Shown one piece after another: positions 54,056-63,482 of a stretch of DNA of 64,000 nucleotides (the first letter of the stretch is position 1; the number at the start of each line of letters is the position of its first letter). The stretch comes from Nitrosomonas sp. (lineage in GTDB: Bacteria > Pseudomonadota > Gammaproteobacteria > Burkholderiales > Nitrosomonadaceae). The stretch spans positions 124,001 through 188,000 of the forward strand of contig JADJES010000003.1 in NCBI GenBank assembly GCA_016708955.1. The letters are read 5' to 3'. The translations under genes and the position numbers were made by a program. The notes below the pieces were generated by a model. It saw only the letters and a list, made by a program, of their open reading frames with translations. It did no database searches and had not been told where the DNA came from.

Positions 54056-55156
54056 TTATTGAATTCTCTGATAACATCCTCCCGGCAAACTGCTGACCTG
54101 ACCGTCAAGCTCAAGCGTTAATAGCATGGCTGATACAACTTCAGCCGTCAAGCCACTACGGGCGCACAGCGTATTGATATCTACGGCATCATAGCCTAGG
54201 TGTTTGAGTAATACGGTATTTTTAGTTGATTGCCCGGTAGTAAATTCTTTTCCTTTGTCGAGATTTTCATTGCTGATTAATGGAAAATAATTTAATTCAT
54301 CTAAAATATCCTGTGTATTTTCTATCAGCTTTGCACCTTGCTTAATTAGTGCATGGCAGCCTTTTGAGAGCGGTGAATGAATAGAGCCCGGGATCGCCAT
54401 TACTTCCCGTCCTTGTTCCAATGCCTGACGTGCTGTGATTAGTGATCCACTCTGTAACGCAGCCTCTATCACCAGACAACCCTGACTCATGCCACTGATA
54501 ATACGGTTTCTGCGCGGGAAATTTTTCCCAATGGCGGGTGTGCCGAGAGGAAATTCGGAAATTAGTGCGCCTTCTTTGGCCAGTTTGTGCGCCAAAAGAT
54601 GATTCTTGGCAGGATAAACAATGTCCAAACCAGTGCCGACAATAGCGATGCTGGCAGCAGTGCCGCGTAAACCGCCTTGATGAGCAGCGGTGTCGATACC
54701 TAGTGCCATACCACTGATGATGCAGAAACCGGCGTTGCTCGCTGCTTCCGAAAAAGCCTCTGCGTTGGATAAACCTTGCGGCGTGGCATTGCGGCTGCCA
54801 ACGACAGCCAGTGCGGGTTTTCGCAAGAGTTCCCGCTGCCCTTTGAAATAAAGTAACGGGGGAGGGTCGGCAATGTTAAGTAGCTGCGTTGGGTAATCCG
54901 AATCGGCCAAAGTGATGATGGCATTGGCGGGATCTTCCAGCCATTTCAGCACACCAGAAATTTTATGGCGATCAGCGCCTTGCTTAATGCGTTTGGCAAT
55001 TGGGTTCTTTACAATGCGTTCGAGCGCGGTGATAGGTGTTGAAAATATTGACGTGGGACTGCCAAAAGCAATTAGAAGCCGACGGATGGATTCGCCGCCT
55101 AGGCCGTCAATGAGATTAAGATTCAACCATGATTCAATATCCGGTGCGTGTTTCAT
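54056..55156 (-). CDS. dprA: DNA-processing protein DprA
   Basis: Loads RecA on incoming single strands in natural transformation; 366 residues. A SAM/HhH-like N-terminus (…LNLIDGLGGESIRRLL) is followed by the Rossmann-type domain with VVGSRNATPQGL, ISGMALGIDTAAH, GTGLDIVYPAKN and FPRRNRIISGMS. A C-terminal winged-helix domain (about 305-366, …VDINTLCARSGLTAEVVSAML) completes the classic three-part architecture. It lies 18 bases after the LysM gene on the same strand. Confidence 0.96.
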   Translation of the reverse strand: MKHAPDIESWLNLNLIDGLGGESIRRLLIAFGSPTSIFSTPITALERIVKNPIAKRIKQGADRHKISGVLKWLEDPANAIITLADSDYPTQLLNIADPPPLLYFKGQRELLRKPALAVVGSRNATPQGLSNAEAFSEAASNAGFCIISGMALGIDTAAHQGGLRGTAASIAIVGTGLDIVYPAKNHLLAHKLAKEGALISEFPLGTPAIGKNFPRRNRIISGMSQGCLVIEAALQSGSLITARQALEQGREVMAIPGSIHSPLSKGCHALIKQGAKLIENTQDILDELNYFPLISNENLDKGKEFTTGQSTKNTVLLKHLGYDAVDINTLCARSGLTAEVVSAMLLTLELDGQVSSLPGGCYQRIQ

Positions 55157-55174
55157 GAATGTACGGCATTAATT

Positions 55175-56209
55175 TTAGGGCGTTTTAACGGCATCCAGTA
55201 TTTTTATGGAGTGTGTGCTTTGTACAACCAGGGCATAGGATATTTTATCAAAAACACGAAATATAAATACTAATCCGGTTCTTTCATCCGGTAATTGTAT
55301 CATTTCTCCCTTGAGGGATTTAGCCTGGCTTTTCCGATAGATAGCAAGAACATGACCCATTTCCAAGCCATCCAATTCGCCTTTATTCAGCGTGACAATG
55401 TCGCTTTTGCCAATTTCAGTGACACCGCCGTAGACAGAAATGATTCGTCCGTTGATTGTAAAATCCGGTGCATGGGGCGCGTAGTTATTGAATAGAGTAT
55501 CCGGAGCAGGAACCAGGCGGTCGCCTTTGAGAATTTCTTCCGTAGCACGGGTGATGGTTACCGTGCTGATATCAGCAAAAACATTCGCTTTGGCATCCCC
55601 TAGGTAGGTTGCCTCATAGCCTAGGATCAGGCCTTCTTTGTCCGGATCTTTCAGTGCCTTACCGGGACGGAAGATTTGCCATGTTGTGCCTTTGTCTTCC
55701 GGTAATCCACTGATATATACCGTATTATCGGTACTTAAAACCACCCTGCTTTCACTGGAGCCCAGTATATACGGCGCATCGGCAAGCCCATCTTTCTCAA
55801 TGACTAACGGTTGGCTTAGAAAGGGCTCGATAGCAGCTGCTGGTATGCTGGGGATAGCCGCAGTGTTTGATTGTTCTGTACGTATTTTAGGCGTTAGTTT
55901 GATTGTTTTTATACCGCCGTCATCTTCTGCAAGTCGCAACCGACTGCCATAAGGTGTCCTTTCCAATATTACAATATCACCGGGGTAGATTTTGTGCGGA
56001 TTCTTCACTTGTTCGCGGTTGAGTCCCCAAATCTCAGGCCAGCGCCAAGGGTCTTTAAGAAACCGGGAGGCAATTCCCCACAGGGTATCACCGGGTACAA
56101 CCACATGCTGATCGGGTGTGTCGCCTCGCAATATAATACTATCAGCTTTGGCTGGCATCACAGAAAGCAGGCCCAGGAATAAAATCATAGCTATAATAGG
56201 CTTTCGCAT
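55175..56209 (-). CDS. LysM-domain exported protein
   Basis: A 344-residue protein exported by a signal peptide (about 1-23, …VMPAKA). A LysM peptidoglycan-binding domain at about 30-85 has VVPGDTLWGIASRFL and IYPGDIVIL. The large remainder (90-344) is β-rich with YISGLPEDKGTTWQIFRPGKAL and LVFIFRVFDKISYALVV segments typical of the dprA-adjacent LysM family. Function in the wall is not known in detail. Met 56209 is preferred because the basic-hydrophobic signal starts there. It is divergent from def. Confidence 0.9.
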   Translation of the reverse strand: MRKPIIAMILFLGLLSVMPAKADSIILRGDTPDQHVVVPGDTLWGIASRFLKDPWRWPEIWGLNREQVKNPHKIYPGDIVILERTPYGSRLRLAEDDGGIKTIKLTPKIRTEQSNTAAIPSIPAAAIEPFLSQPLVIEKDGLADAPYILGSSESRVVLSTDNTVYISGLPEDKGTTWQIFRPGKALKDPDKEGLILGYEATYLGDAKANVFADISTVTITRATEEILKGDRLVPAPDTLFNNYAPHAPDFTINGRIISVYGGVTEIGKSDIVTLNKGELDGLEMGHVLAIYRKSQAKSLKGEMIQLPDERTGLVFIFRVFDKISYALVVQSTHSIKILDAVKTP

Positions 56210-56315
56210 GAACAATCCCAATGATAGGTGGTTGTAGTTATAAAGCTTAGAGAATGATTATCTAATGATACGGTCTAATTGCGATATTGGGTTCATTAAA
56301 CTAAACAAATTTTTC

Positions 56316-56819
56316 ATGGCTATTTTAAAAATATTACAATATCCGGATGAGAGGCTGCATACTGTAGCGGCTCCCGTAGCGCAAGTCACGGATAAAATCC
56401 GCTTGCTGATAAAAGATTTGGCTGAAACGATGTATGCCGCGCCGGGGATAGGGCTGGCAGCGACGCAAGTGGATGTGCATGAACGTGTGATTGTCATTGA
56501 CACTTCTGAAACGCATGATCAATTGCTTGTTTTGATCAACCCTGAAATCATTGCCAGTAATGGCCTATCTGATTATGAGGAAGGTTGTTTGTCAGTTCCG
56601 GGTATCTATGGAAAAGTGCAGCGTGCCGAATCAATTACTGTAAGAGCTTTGGATGCTAAAGGCGAATCATTTGCTCTGGATGCCAATGGTCTATTGGCGG
56701 TGTGTATTCAGCATGAAATGGATCATCTGGCAGGAAAGGTGTTTGTTGAATACTGGTCACGGCTCAAACAGGCGCGCACCCTGGCGAGATTAAAGAAAAA
56801 ACAGCGAAGTGCCATGTAA
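56316..56819 (+). CDS. def: Peptide deformylase
   Basis: Removes the formyl group from new proteins; 167 residues. All three catalytic motifs are intact: GIGLAATQV (about 44-52), EGCLSVP (about 88-94, metal Cys) and QHEMDHL (about 131-137, metal His pair). ATG 56316 is chosen because homologues begin MAILKILQYPDERL; upstream codons are not conserved. It is followed 123 bases later by fmt, its functional partner, which adds the formyl group. Confidence 0.97.
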   Translation: MAILKILQYPDERLHTVAAPVAQVTDKIRLLIKDLAETMYAAPGIGLAATQVDVHERVIVIDTSETHDQLLVLINPEIIASNGLSDYEEGCLSVPGIYGKVQRAESITVRALDAKGESFALDANGLLAVCIQHEMDHLAGKVFVEYWSRLKQARTLARLKKKQRSAM

Positions 56820-56942
56820 AAATTGTGCTTTTATGAAAATGTGATGTGGTTTGTTCCCTGAAATTCCCTGGATTAAAGGTTTTCTTCTGTCAATGGCATT
56901 GAATCCCTGGAATCCAAATAAATGAAAGATTGATGTGCCTAG

Positions 56943-57876
56943 ATGAGAATCATTTTCGCTGGAACTCCCGTTTTTGCTGCGACTGCACTGGATGCATTAC
57001 TCAATGCAGGTCATGAAATTATACTGGTGTTGACCCAGCCGGACCGTCCTGCTGGCAGAGGAATGAAAACGGCCGCCAGTGCGGTCAAGCTGCTTGCTCA
57101 GCAACATGATCTTGCGCTATTACAGCCATTAACGCTTAAATCTGCCGAGATAGAAATGCAATTGCTGGCATTGGCCGCAGATGCGATGATTGTGGCGGCT
57201 TATGGCTTGATTTTACCCGAATCCGTGTTAAAAATTCCTCGCTTGGGCTGTTTGAATATTCACGCTTCGTTATTGCCGCGCTGGCGCGGGGCTGCGCCGA
57301 TTCAACGGGCTATTCTGGCGGGTGATCAGGAAACCGGTATTACCATCATGCAAATGGATGCAGGGTTAGATACAGGTGCCATTTTATTAAAGCGTAGCAT
57401 AGCGATCACACCGGATGACACTACGCAATCATTGCATGACAAGTTGGGTCTGCTCGGTGCGCAGAGTATCGTTGAGGCTCTGGTGCTGCTGCAGCAGGGA
57501 AGACTTGTTCCCACAGTGCAGGATGAGACACTGGCTTGTTATGCCGCCAAAATAAAAAAAACAGAAGCAGAAATTGATTGGAGGCAGAGTGCTGAGCAAA
57601 TTAACCGTGTTGTACGAGCGTTTAATCCAAATCCAGGTGCCTATACTTATTTTCGGGATGTTGTCTTGAAGATCTGGCAAACAAAAGTAGTTGTAGGGCG
57701 GGGTGGTTGATCGTGAGGGCATTACTGTAGCTTGTGGTTCTGGCATGTTACAGGTTGAAATAGTGCAAAAACCCGGTGGCAAGCAATTGAGCAGTGCAGA
57801 TTTTCTGGCGGGGAATAATTTGCAGCCGGGTGAAAATTTTTCTGCAGTGAATCATTCCAGTTCAAAGCATGATTAA
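56943..57876 (+). pseudogene. fmt: Methionyl-tRNA formyltransferase, frameshifted near its end
   Basis: Formylates initiator Met-tRNA. The catalytic domain is intact: MRIIFAGTPVFAATALDALL, QPDRPAGRGM, the HASLLPRWRGAAPIQRAI folate/catalytic block and MDAGLDTGAIL. In the C-terminal tRNA-binding domain the frame runs into TGA at 57708-57710, giving 255 residues instead of about 310. The remaining domain is present in the +1 frame (…VVDREGITVACGSGML…PGGKQLSSADFL…) up to TAA at 57874-57876, which overlaps the rsmB start in the normal way. The join lies in a G-rich stretch and also seems short of several residues, so a small deletion is as likely as an extra G. Confidence 0.88.
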
Positions 57877-59146
57877 AACCCAAATTGTCGCGGCTTCTGC
57901 AATCAGTAAAGTGCTGGCCGGAGCAAGTTTGACGGGAGTATTGCAGGAAGTTTGGCGCGCAGACCCCGCGTTATCGCGACAGCAAAGAGGTGCCATTCAG
58001 GATTTGAGTTATGGTGTATTGCGATTTTATGGACAATTGGAAGCAATTCTTAGTTTGTTGCTGAAGAAATCACTACGTGACAAGAGCCTGCATCATCTAC
58101 TGTTAGTCAGCTTATATCAATTGCAATACAGTAAAGCATTGCCGCACACAGTGGTTGATCAGGCCGTTTCGGCTTCGCGATCTTTTGTGCATGGCAAAGG
58201 AATGCAGGGACTGGTGAATGCGGTATTGCGCAATTTTATCCGGCAGCGCGATAGCTTGTTGAAAAAAGCCGCTGAAAATGAGGTGGGGCGTTATTCGCAT
58301 CCACAATGGTGGATCGATAAATTACGCTGGCAATATCCGCAAAACTTTCAAGCGATACTGGAGGCAGACAACAAACGTCCTCCGATGACTTTGCGGGTTA
58401 ATCAACGTAAGATCAGTGTGGAAAGTTACCGTAGGCTGTTGGCAGAGAAAACGATGCATACAGAGTTGCTGGATTCTGGCGCACTGCAACTGAGTCAGCC
58501 GGTTATGGTGGAAAGCTTGCCTGGTTTTGCAGAAGGCTTGGTAACCGTGCAAGACGCAGGTGCTCAGCTTGCGGCAATGTTTCTGGATGTGCATGACGGC
58601 ATGAGGGTATTGGATGCTTGCGCGGCACCCGGAGGGAAAAGCACACATTTGCTGGAATTGGCCGATATTTCTCTGACGGTACTGGATAATGATTCAGCAA
58701 GGCTTGCTCAAGTTCAGCAGAATCTTGCGCGCTTGAATGTGGCAGCAGAGCGTCTGTTGTGCGGAGATGCCTCGAATCCCGATGAATGGTGGGATGGTCA
58801 GTCGTATGATCGTATATTGGCTGATGTACCTTGTTCTGCATCTGGTGTAGTATGCCGACATCCAGATATTAAATGGTTGCGGCGTGAGAGTGATCTGGTC
58901 AAATTTGCAGCAAATCAACAGGCAATTCTGAATGCATTGTGGAAAATTTTAAGCAAGAATGGTAAGTTGCTTTATGTAACTTGCTCGATCTTTGCTGAAG
59001 AAAATACAATGCAGATAGAGAAATTTCTTAAACATCATCCTGATGCATGTCCATTACCGCTTTCTGGGGTAGCAATGGTGGATGGGCAGCTGTTACCAGA
59101 TATTCAACGTGATGGTTTCTTTTATTCATTGTTGCACAAAAACTAG
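57869..59146 (+). CDS. rsmB: 16S rRNA m5C967 methyltransferase
   Basis: A 425-residue RNA methyltransferase of the Fmu/Sun family. The N-terminal NusB-like domain (1-140) is followed by the SAM-binding core with LDACAAPGGKSTHLLEL and two catalytic cysteines, in DVPCSASGVVCRHPDI (TC/PC motif) and YVTCSIF. Its ATG overlaps the restored fmt stop by eight bases. The order def-fmt-rsmB is conserved. Length is usual. Confidence 0.96.
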   Translation: MIKTQIVAASAISKVLAGASLTGVLQEVWRADPALSRQQRGAIQDLSYGVLRFYGQLEAILSLLLKKSLRDKSLHHLLLVSLYQLQYSKALPHTVVDQAVSASRSFVHGKGMQGLVNAVLRNFIRQRDSLLKKAAENEVGRYSHPQWWIDKLRWQYPQNFQAILEADNKRPPMTLRVNQRKISVESYRRLLAEKTMHTELLDSGALQLSQPVMVESLPGFAEGLVTVQDAGAQLAAMFLDVHDGMRVLDACAAPGGKSTHLLELADISLTVLDNDSARLAQVQQNLARLNVAAERLLCGDASNPDEWWDGQSYDRILADVPCSASGVVCRHPDIKWLRRESDLVKFAANQQAILNALWKILSKNGKLLYVTCSIFAEENTMQIEKFLKHHPDACPLPLSGVAMVDGQLLPDIQRDGFFYSLLHKN

Positions 59147-59153
59147 CCAAAGT

Positions 59154-59753
59154 ATGTGGTGCGTACAGTCATCCCTTGCCAATTTAATTTTTTTTCTGTT
59201 GATTTTGTGGTTGCCGGTCACGGTTACGCAAGCGGAAGGTATCCAAATAAAGTCTGTCAGTATGGCAGCAGTTGAGCAAGGGTATGAAATCAACATTGAT
59301 TCTGAAGTTGTTCTTAATGCTACTCTGGAACAGGCGCTTGAAAAAGGCATCGTGCTTTACTTTGTAACCAAATTCAGTCTGGTTGATTCGCGTTGGTATT
59401 GGCTTTACGACGAGGTTGCGCGTGGCAAATTAAGAGTCGGGTTAAGATATTATGCGCTGACGCGCCAATATCATTTGAACCATCCGTCGTTTTCACAAAG
59501 CTTTAACACATTAGCTGAGGCATTGCAGGCATTGGGACAATTGCGTGATTATCCGTTGATTGTCAAATCTGATTTAAAAAACGATGTCGATTATAACGCG
59601 TCATTGCGTATCTGGCTGGATTTGACACGTATGCCAAAACCATTCCAGGTTGAAGCATTGGGTTCCAGAAAATGGGATCTGAGTTCAGACAAACTAGAAT
59701 GGCGCATGAGGTTACCAGCACCAGAGCAGCCGTTCCAGATGAAAGGTCATTAA
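59154..59753 (+). CDS. DUF4390 exported protein
   Basis: A 199-residue protein with a signal peptide (about 1-26: hydrophobic FFLLILWLPVTVTQAEG). The mature part has INIDSEVVLNATLEQALEKGIVLYFVTKFSL, YDEVARGKLRVGLRYYALTRQYHL and a C-terminal WRMRLP segment, all marks of DUF4390. Function is unknown, but the gene almost always precedes ntrY in betaproteobacteria, as here, where its stop overlaps the ntrY start (TAATG). Start 59154 lies seven bases after the rsmB stop. Confidence 0.92.
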   Translation: MWCVQSSLANLIFFLLILWLPVTVTQAEGIQIKSVSMAAVEQGYEINIDSEVVLNATLEQALEKGIVLYFVTKFSLVDSRWYWLYDEVARGKLRVGLRYYALTRQYHLNHPSFSQSFNTLAEALQALGQLRDYPLIVKSDLKNDVDYNASLRIWLDLTRMPKPFQVEALGSRKWDLSSDKLEWRMRLPAPEQPFQMKGH

Positions 59754-61930
59754 TGAAATATGTGCTCATTATTGGTGCCGGAGTGGGTGCGGTTATGCTT
59801 TTTTTGCTGGCTACAGCAGGTGCCAATACTGAGTTTTTTGAACGAAAATACCGGTTATTGCTGGGCATCAACATTGCTTTTGTATTATTTCTCATGGTTA
59901 TCGTGGGATTCTTGTTGTGGCGGTTCCGGCGCAGACTCAAGTCGGGTGTATTCGGATCCAGGTTGGCTCTACGTTTAATGTTGGTTTTCTCTTTGATGGC
60001 GATCCTTCCTGGTGTTTTGGTGTATGCCGTATCTGTTCAATTTCTTGAGAAGAGTATTGAGTCCTGGTTTGATGTTAAAGTTGACCGGGCGCTTGAAGGG
60101 GGGCTGAATCTAGGGCAAACCATGCTTGAGAACTTGCTGGGAGAATTGCAAAAGAAAGCACAAGCTACTGCATTGATATTATCTGAGTCTTCCAGCCAAC
60201 CGTTGCTAGTGCTTAATGAGTTATTGCTGCAATCGCAAATCGAGGAAGCAACTTTATTTAATCAAGATGGCAAAGTAATCGCGTTTTCCAGTGAGAGTAA
60301 CTTGGCGTTATTTCCTGAAATGCCCAGTGCAATGGTGTTGCGGCACATTAGAATTCAAAAAGCCTACAGTGCGGTTGAATCTATCGCGGATAAGGGTTTG
60401 TATTTGCGCGTGGTTGCGCCTGTCAATGTATTAAGTCTGAAGGAAGATATCCGGGTGCTTCAATTTTTGCAGCCGGTTCCTGTGCAATTGGCAAGAGATG
60501 CCGAACGGGTGCAAGCAGGGTATCGGGATTATCAGGAGCTTTCTTTGTCTCGCCAGGGATTAACCCGGCTGTATAGCGTTACATTGACATTGGCGTTACT
60601 TTTATCATTGTTTTCAGCATTGGCGGCTGCTTCACTGCTCAGTGAAAAATTGAGCGCTCCGCTCGGCATGCTGGCGGAAGGTACGCGTGCTATTGCGCAA
60701 GGCGATTACAGCCGCCGCCATTTGGTCCAGAGTAGGGATGAGCTGGGTGTATTGACGGAATCTTTTAATTGGATGACGCAACAACTGGAGGAAGCGCAAG
60801 CGACAGCGCAGCATAATCAGCAGGAAGTGGAGAGCGCGCGTGCGCATTTAGAAAGTATTCTGGCAAATCTCTCATCTGGTGTATTGGTGTTTGACGATCA
60901 ATTGGTTTTATCCAAGGCAAACCGTAGCGCAGAGCAAATATTGCAAATCCCCATGATCAGTCTGGATGGTTCAATCATTGAAGGTTGTGTGAATAATGAG
61001 CCGCAACTGGATACTTTGGTGGCTGAGATAAGAGAAGGTTTTAACTCTGGAGAAACAGGTGTTTGGCAGCGTCAATTAACGCGTTCCGGGGATGGTAATA
61101 ATCAAGTCTTACTTCTGCGGGGAACACGTTTGCCCAAGATATCGGGCGGTGGCGGGGTGGTGGTCTTTGACGATATTACTAGTTTATTGCAAGTGCAGCG
61201 TGCCGTTGCCTGGGGCGAGGTTGCGCGCCGGCTTGCGCATGAAATTAAAAACCCGTTGACACCGATTCAGCTCTCTGCTGAGCGGGTGCAGCATAAGTTG
61301 ATCAATAAGCTGGATGTGGAGGATGCAAAAATATTGCGTCGTTCTACTGAGACGATTGTGAATCAAGTTGAAGCATTAAAAAGAATGGTCAATGAATTCA
61401 ATCAATATGCGCGTGTCCCTGAATTGGAATTACGTCAGCTTGATTTTAATCGATTGGTGCGAGAAGTATTGTCACTGTATGAAACAGCAAGTATGACAAC
61501 CGAAAATAGTAAACACATACAAATCAAACCGGTATTGGCGGATGATTTGCCTGTAGTCAAAGGCGATGCTGCGCAGTTACGCCAGGTGTTGCATAATTTG
61601 TTGCAGAATGCGCAAGATGCTTTGGGAGATACATCAGAGCCTGTGATCGAGGTGAGGACAGAGATGGTGCATGGGGGGGTGCAACTGAGTGTGCGCGATA
61701 ATGGTTGCGGTTTTTCTGACGAGATCAGGGCGCGGGTTTTTGAGCCTTATGTCACGACTAAGTCGAAAGGTACTGGATTGGGGTTACCCATCGTCAAGAA
61801 AATTGTTGAAGAGCATGAAGGCCTGATCCACATTGAAAATATTAAGCCCCACGGCGCACAAATTTCAATTATCCTGCCAACGGTAGAAAAGAATAAATCC
61901 GCGGGAAATATCAAACTGGTGTTAAGTTAA
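59753..61930 (+). CDS. ntrY: Sensor histidine kinase NtrY
   Basis: A 725-residue inner-membrane kinase. Three hydrophobic segments at about 3-25, 35-60 and 75-97, then a periplasmic/extracytoplasmic part, and a fourth at about 280-305, lead to HAMP (about 305-360), a PAS domain (about 365-470) and the kinase core: LAHEIKNPLTPIQLSAERV with the phospho-His, LLQNAQDAL (N box), DNGCGFSDE and GTGLGLPIVKKIV (G boxes). The ATG overlaps the preceding stop. The partner ntrX follows after 148 bases. Ligand is unknown; NtrY/NtrX systems respond to nitrogen or redox state in other bacteria. Confidence 0.95.
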   Translation: MKYVLIIGAGVGAVMLFLLATAGANTEFFERKYRLLLGINIAFVLFLMVIVGFLLWRFRRRLKSGVFGSRLALRLMLVFSLMAILPGVLVYAVSVQFLEKSIESWFDVKVDRALEGGLNLGQTMLENLLGELQKKAQATALILSESSSQPLLVLNELLLQSQIEEATLFNQDGKVIAFSSESNLALFPEMPSAMVLRHIRIQKAYSAVESIADKGLYLRVVAPVNVLSLKEDIRVLQFLQPVPVQLARDAERVQAGYRDYQELSLSRQGLTRLYSVTLTLALLLSLFSALAAASLLSEKLSAPLGMLAEGTRAIAQGDYSRRHLVQSRDELGVLTESFNWMTQQLEEAQATAQHNQQEVESARAHLESILANLSSGVLVFDDQLVLSKANRSAEQILQIPMISLDGSIIEGCVNNEPQLDTLVAEIREGFNSGETGVWQRQLTRSGDGNNQVLLLRGTRLPKISGGGGVVVFDDITSLLQVQRAVAWGEVARRLAHEIKNPLTPIQLSAERVQHKLINKLDVEDAKILRRSTETIVNQVEALKRMVNEFNQYARVPELELRQLDFNRLVREVLSLYETASMTTENSKHIQIKPVLADDLPVVKGDAAQLRQVLHNLLQNAQDALGDTSEPVIEVRTEMVHGGVQLSVRDNGCGFSDEIRARVFEPYVTTKSKGTGLGLPIVKKIVEEHEGLIHIENIKPHGAQISIILPTVEKNKSAGNIKLVLS

Positions 61931-62078
61931 ATTACTGAATCAGTAATTAAAGTAAAAATAAAAAAAATCTTTCATATTCGGGCACTCGTCAATCCAAAAA
62001 CTTGGAATCCATAGATGATCGTGAAATTTGACAGTTATCGATAAGCTGATTGGATTTCGTTAGCGGAGAGAATTCTAA

Positions 62079-63341
62079 ATGATAACAAACAATACAATAC
62101 TTGTTGTTGATGACGAAATTGGCATACGCGAATTGCTGTCTGAAATTTTGCGTGATGAAGGCTATCGTGTGGCGTTGGCAGAGAATGCTGAGCAAGCACG
62201 AATCTGGCGAAGTCAAACGCGTCCGGATCTGGTGTTGCTGGATATCTGGATGCCTGATACCGATGGTATTACACTGCTGAAAGATTGGGCTAGTAACGGC
62301 ATGCTGACGATGCCAGTGGTCATGATGTCTGGGCATGGCACTATCGATACAGCGGTCGAAGCGACCCGCATTGGTGCATTTGGTTATTTGGAGAAACCAA
62401 TTCCGCTGCAAAAATTACTGAGTACTGTCAGTAAGGCCTTGCGAGGGGGGCAAAGTAAGCAGCAATCAACACTTTCTCTCGCCAGTTTGGGTAAAGGTGC
62501 TTTGATTGCAGATCTTAGGAAAAGATTGGAACAAGTCGCAAATCTGAAAACGCCTTTACTGCTGATGGGAGAACCGGGGACTGGCGCGGAGATCTGTGCG
62601 CGTTTTATGCATCGTCCTAATACACCTTGGGTGGAGCCAGAGACATTGGCGTCGCTAGCTGAATCACCGCTCGATTTGCTGGAACTTGCGCGTGGCGGCC
62701 TGTTATTTCTAAAAGATGTAGGTGAAATCAGTAAATTGGCGCAGAAGGGTTTGTTGTTATTGTTTAGCAAGCTGGATAAATATAACGTGCGGTTGGTTTG
62801 TGCGACATCTCAGCCATTGGCGGAGTTAACGGCGCAAGGCGTTTATCATCCCAAATTATACGAAGTGCTGAGCAGCTTAAGTATAGGTATTCCGGCATTG
62901 AGAGCGCACCGGGAGGATATTCCTGATTTGGCCGGTCAAATTTTGTCGCGTTTTGTTGAATCGGGGGAGGCTTCATCAGTCTTGCAGTTCAGCACTGCGG
63001 CGCTTAACTGCTTACGGAATTATGATTGGCCGGGTAATCTTACGCAGCTGACAGGTGTCGTGCATTCTTTGGCATTGACATGTACCGGTGATGAAATCTC
63101 GGCTGAAGCCGTTCAACAGGCGATGGTTTTTCCGGAATCGACTTCCACATCTGTTGCTCCTGAAATTCCTCTGGATCTTTCATTGCGTGAAGCACGTGAT
63201 TTGTTTGAGAAAACTTATTTTGAAAGATTAATCGACCAAGAGAGCGGTAATATGACGCGTGTGGCTGACAGGGCTGGATTGGAGCGTACACATCTTTATC
63301 GGAAAATAAAATTATTGGGAATTAAATTGCGGGGAAACTGA
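62079..63341 (+). CDS. ntrX: NtrX-like response regulator with degenerate AAA+ domain
   Basis: A 420-residue regulator. The receiver domain is intact (ILVVDDE, phospho-Asp55 in LVLLDIWMP, YLEKPI). The central σ54-type ATPase is decayed: Walker A reads GEPGTGAE instead of GETGTGKE (no lysine), the GAFTGA σ54 loop is absent (shortened region about 175-200), and Walker B is LLFLKDVGE instead of LFLDEI/V. The C-terminal Fis-type helix-turn-helix (NMTRVADRAGLERTHLYRKIK) is good. It should bind DNA and be phosphorylated by NtrY but cannot drive σ54; it probably works as a σ70-type activator/repressor. Family assignment firm, mechanism inferred. Confidence 0.94.
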   Translation: MITNNTILVVDDEIGIRELLSEILRDEGYRVALAENAEQARIWRSQTRPDLVLLDIWMPDTDGITLLKDWASNGMLTMPVVMMSGHGTIDTAVEATRIGAFGYLEKPIPLQKLLSTVSKALRGGQSKQQSTLSLASLGKGALIADLRKRLEQVANLKTPLLLMGEPGTGAEICARFMHRPNTPWVEPETLASLAESPLDLLELARGGLLFLKDVGEISKLAQKGLLLLFSKLDKYNVRLVCATSQPLAELTAQGVYHPKLYEVLSSLSIGIPALRAHREDIPDLAGQILSRFVESGEASSVLQFSTAALNCLRNYDWPGNLTQLTGVVHSLALTCTGDEISAEAVQQAMVFPESTSTSVAPEIPLDLSLREARDLFEKTYFERLIDQESGNMTRVADRAGLERTHLYRKIKLLGIKLRGN

Positions 63342-63370
63342 TTCTATAAGAAAATTTTGCTGCTACTGGA

Positions 63371-63399
63371 TTGGTTTTGTGCGAAAAATAATAGATAAT
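63371..63399 (+). promoter_or_regulatory. Candidate σ70 promoter for transketolase
   Basis: TTGGTT (63371-63376), a 17-base spacer and GATAAT (63394-63399) lie about 85 bases before the tkt start. The −10 box matches five of six consensus bases; the −35 is weak. Confidence 0.35.
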
Positions 63400-63482
63400 A
63401 CTAACTTTTCCGCCGATGCATAGCATATGAATATGCAGACCGGCCATTTCTGTTTATTGAAAATATAAGGGAGTTAGTATCA

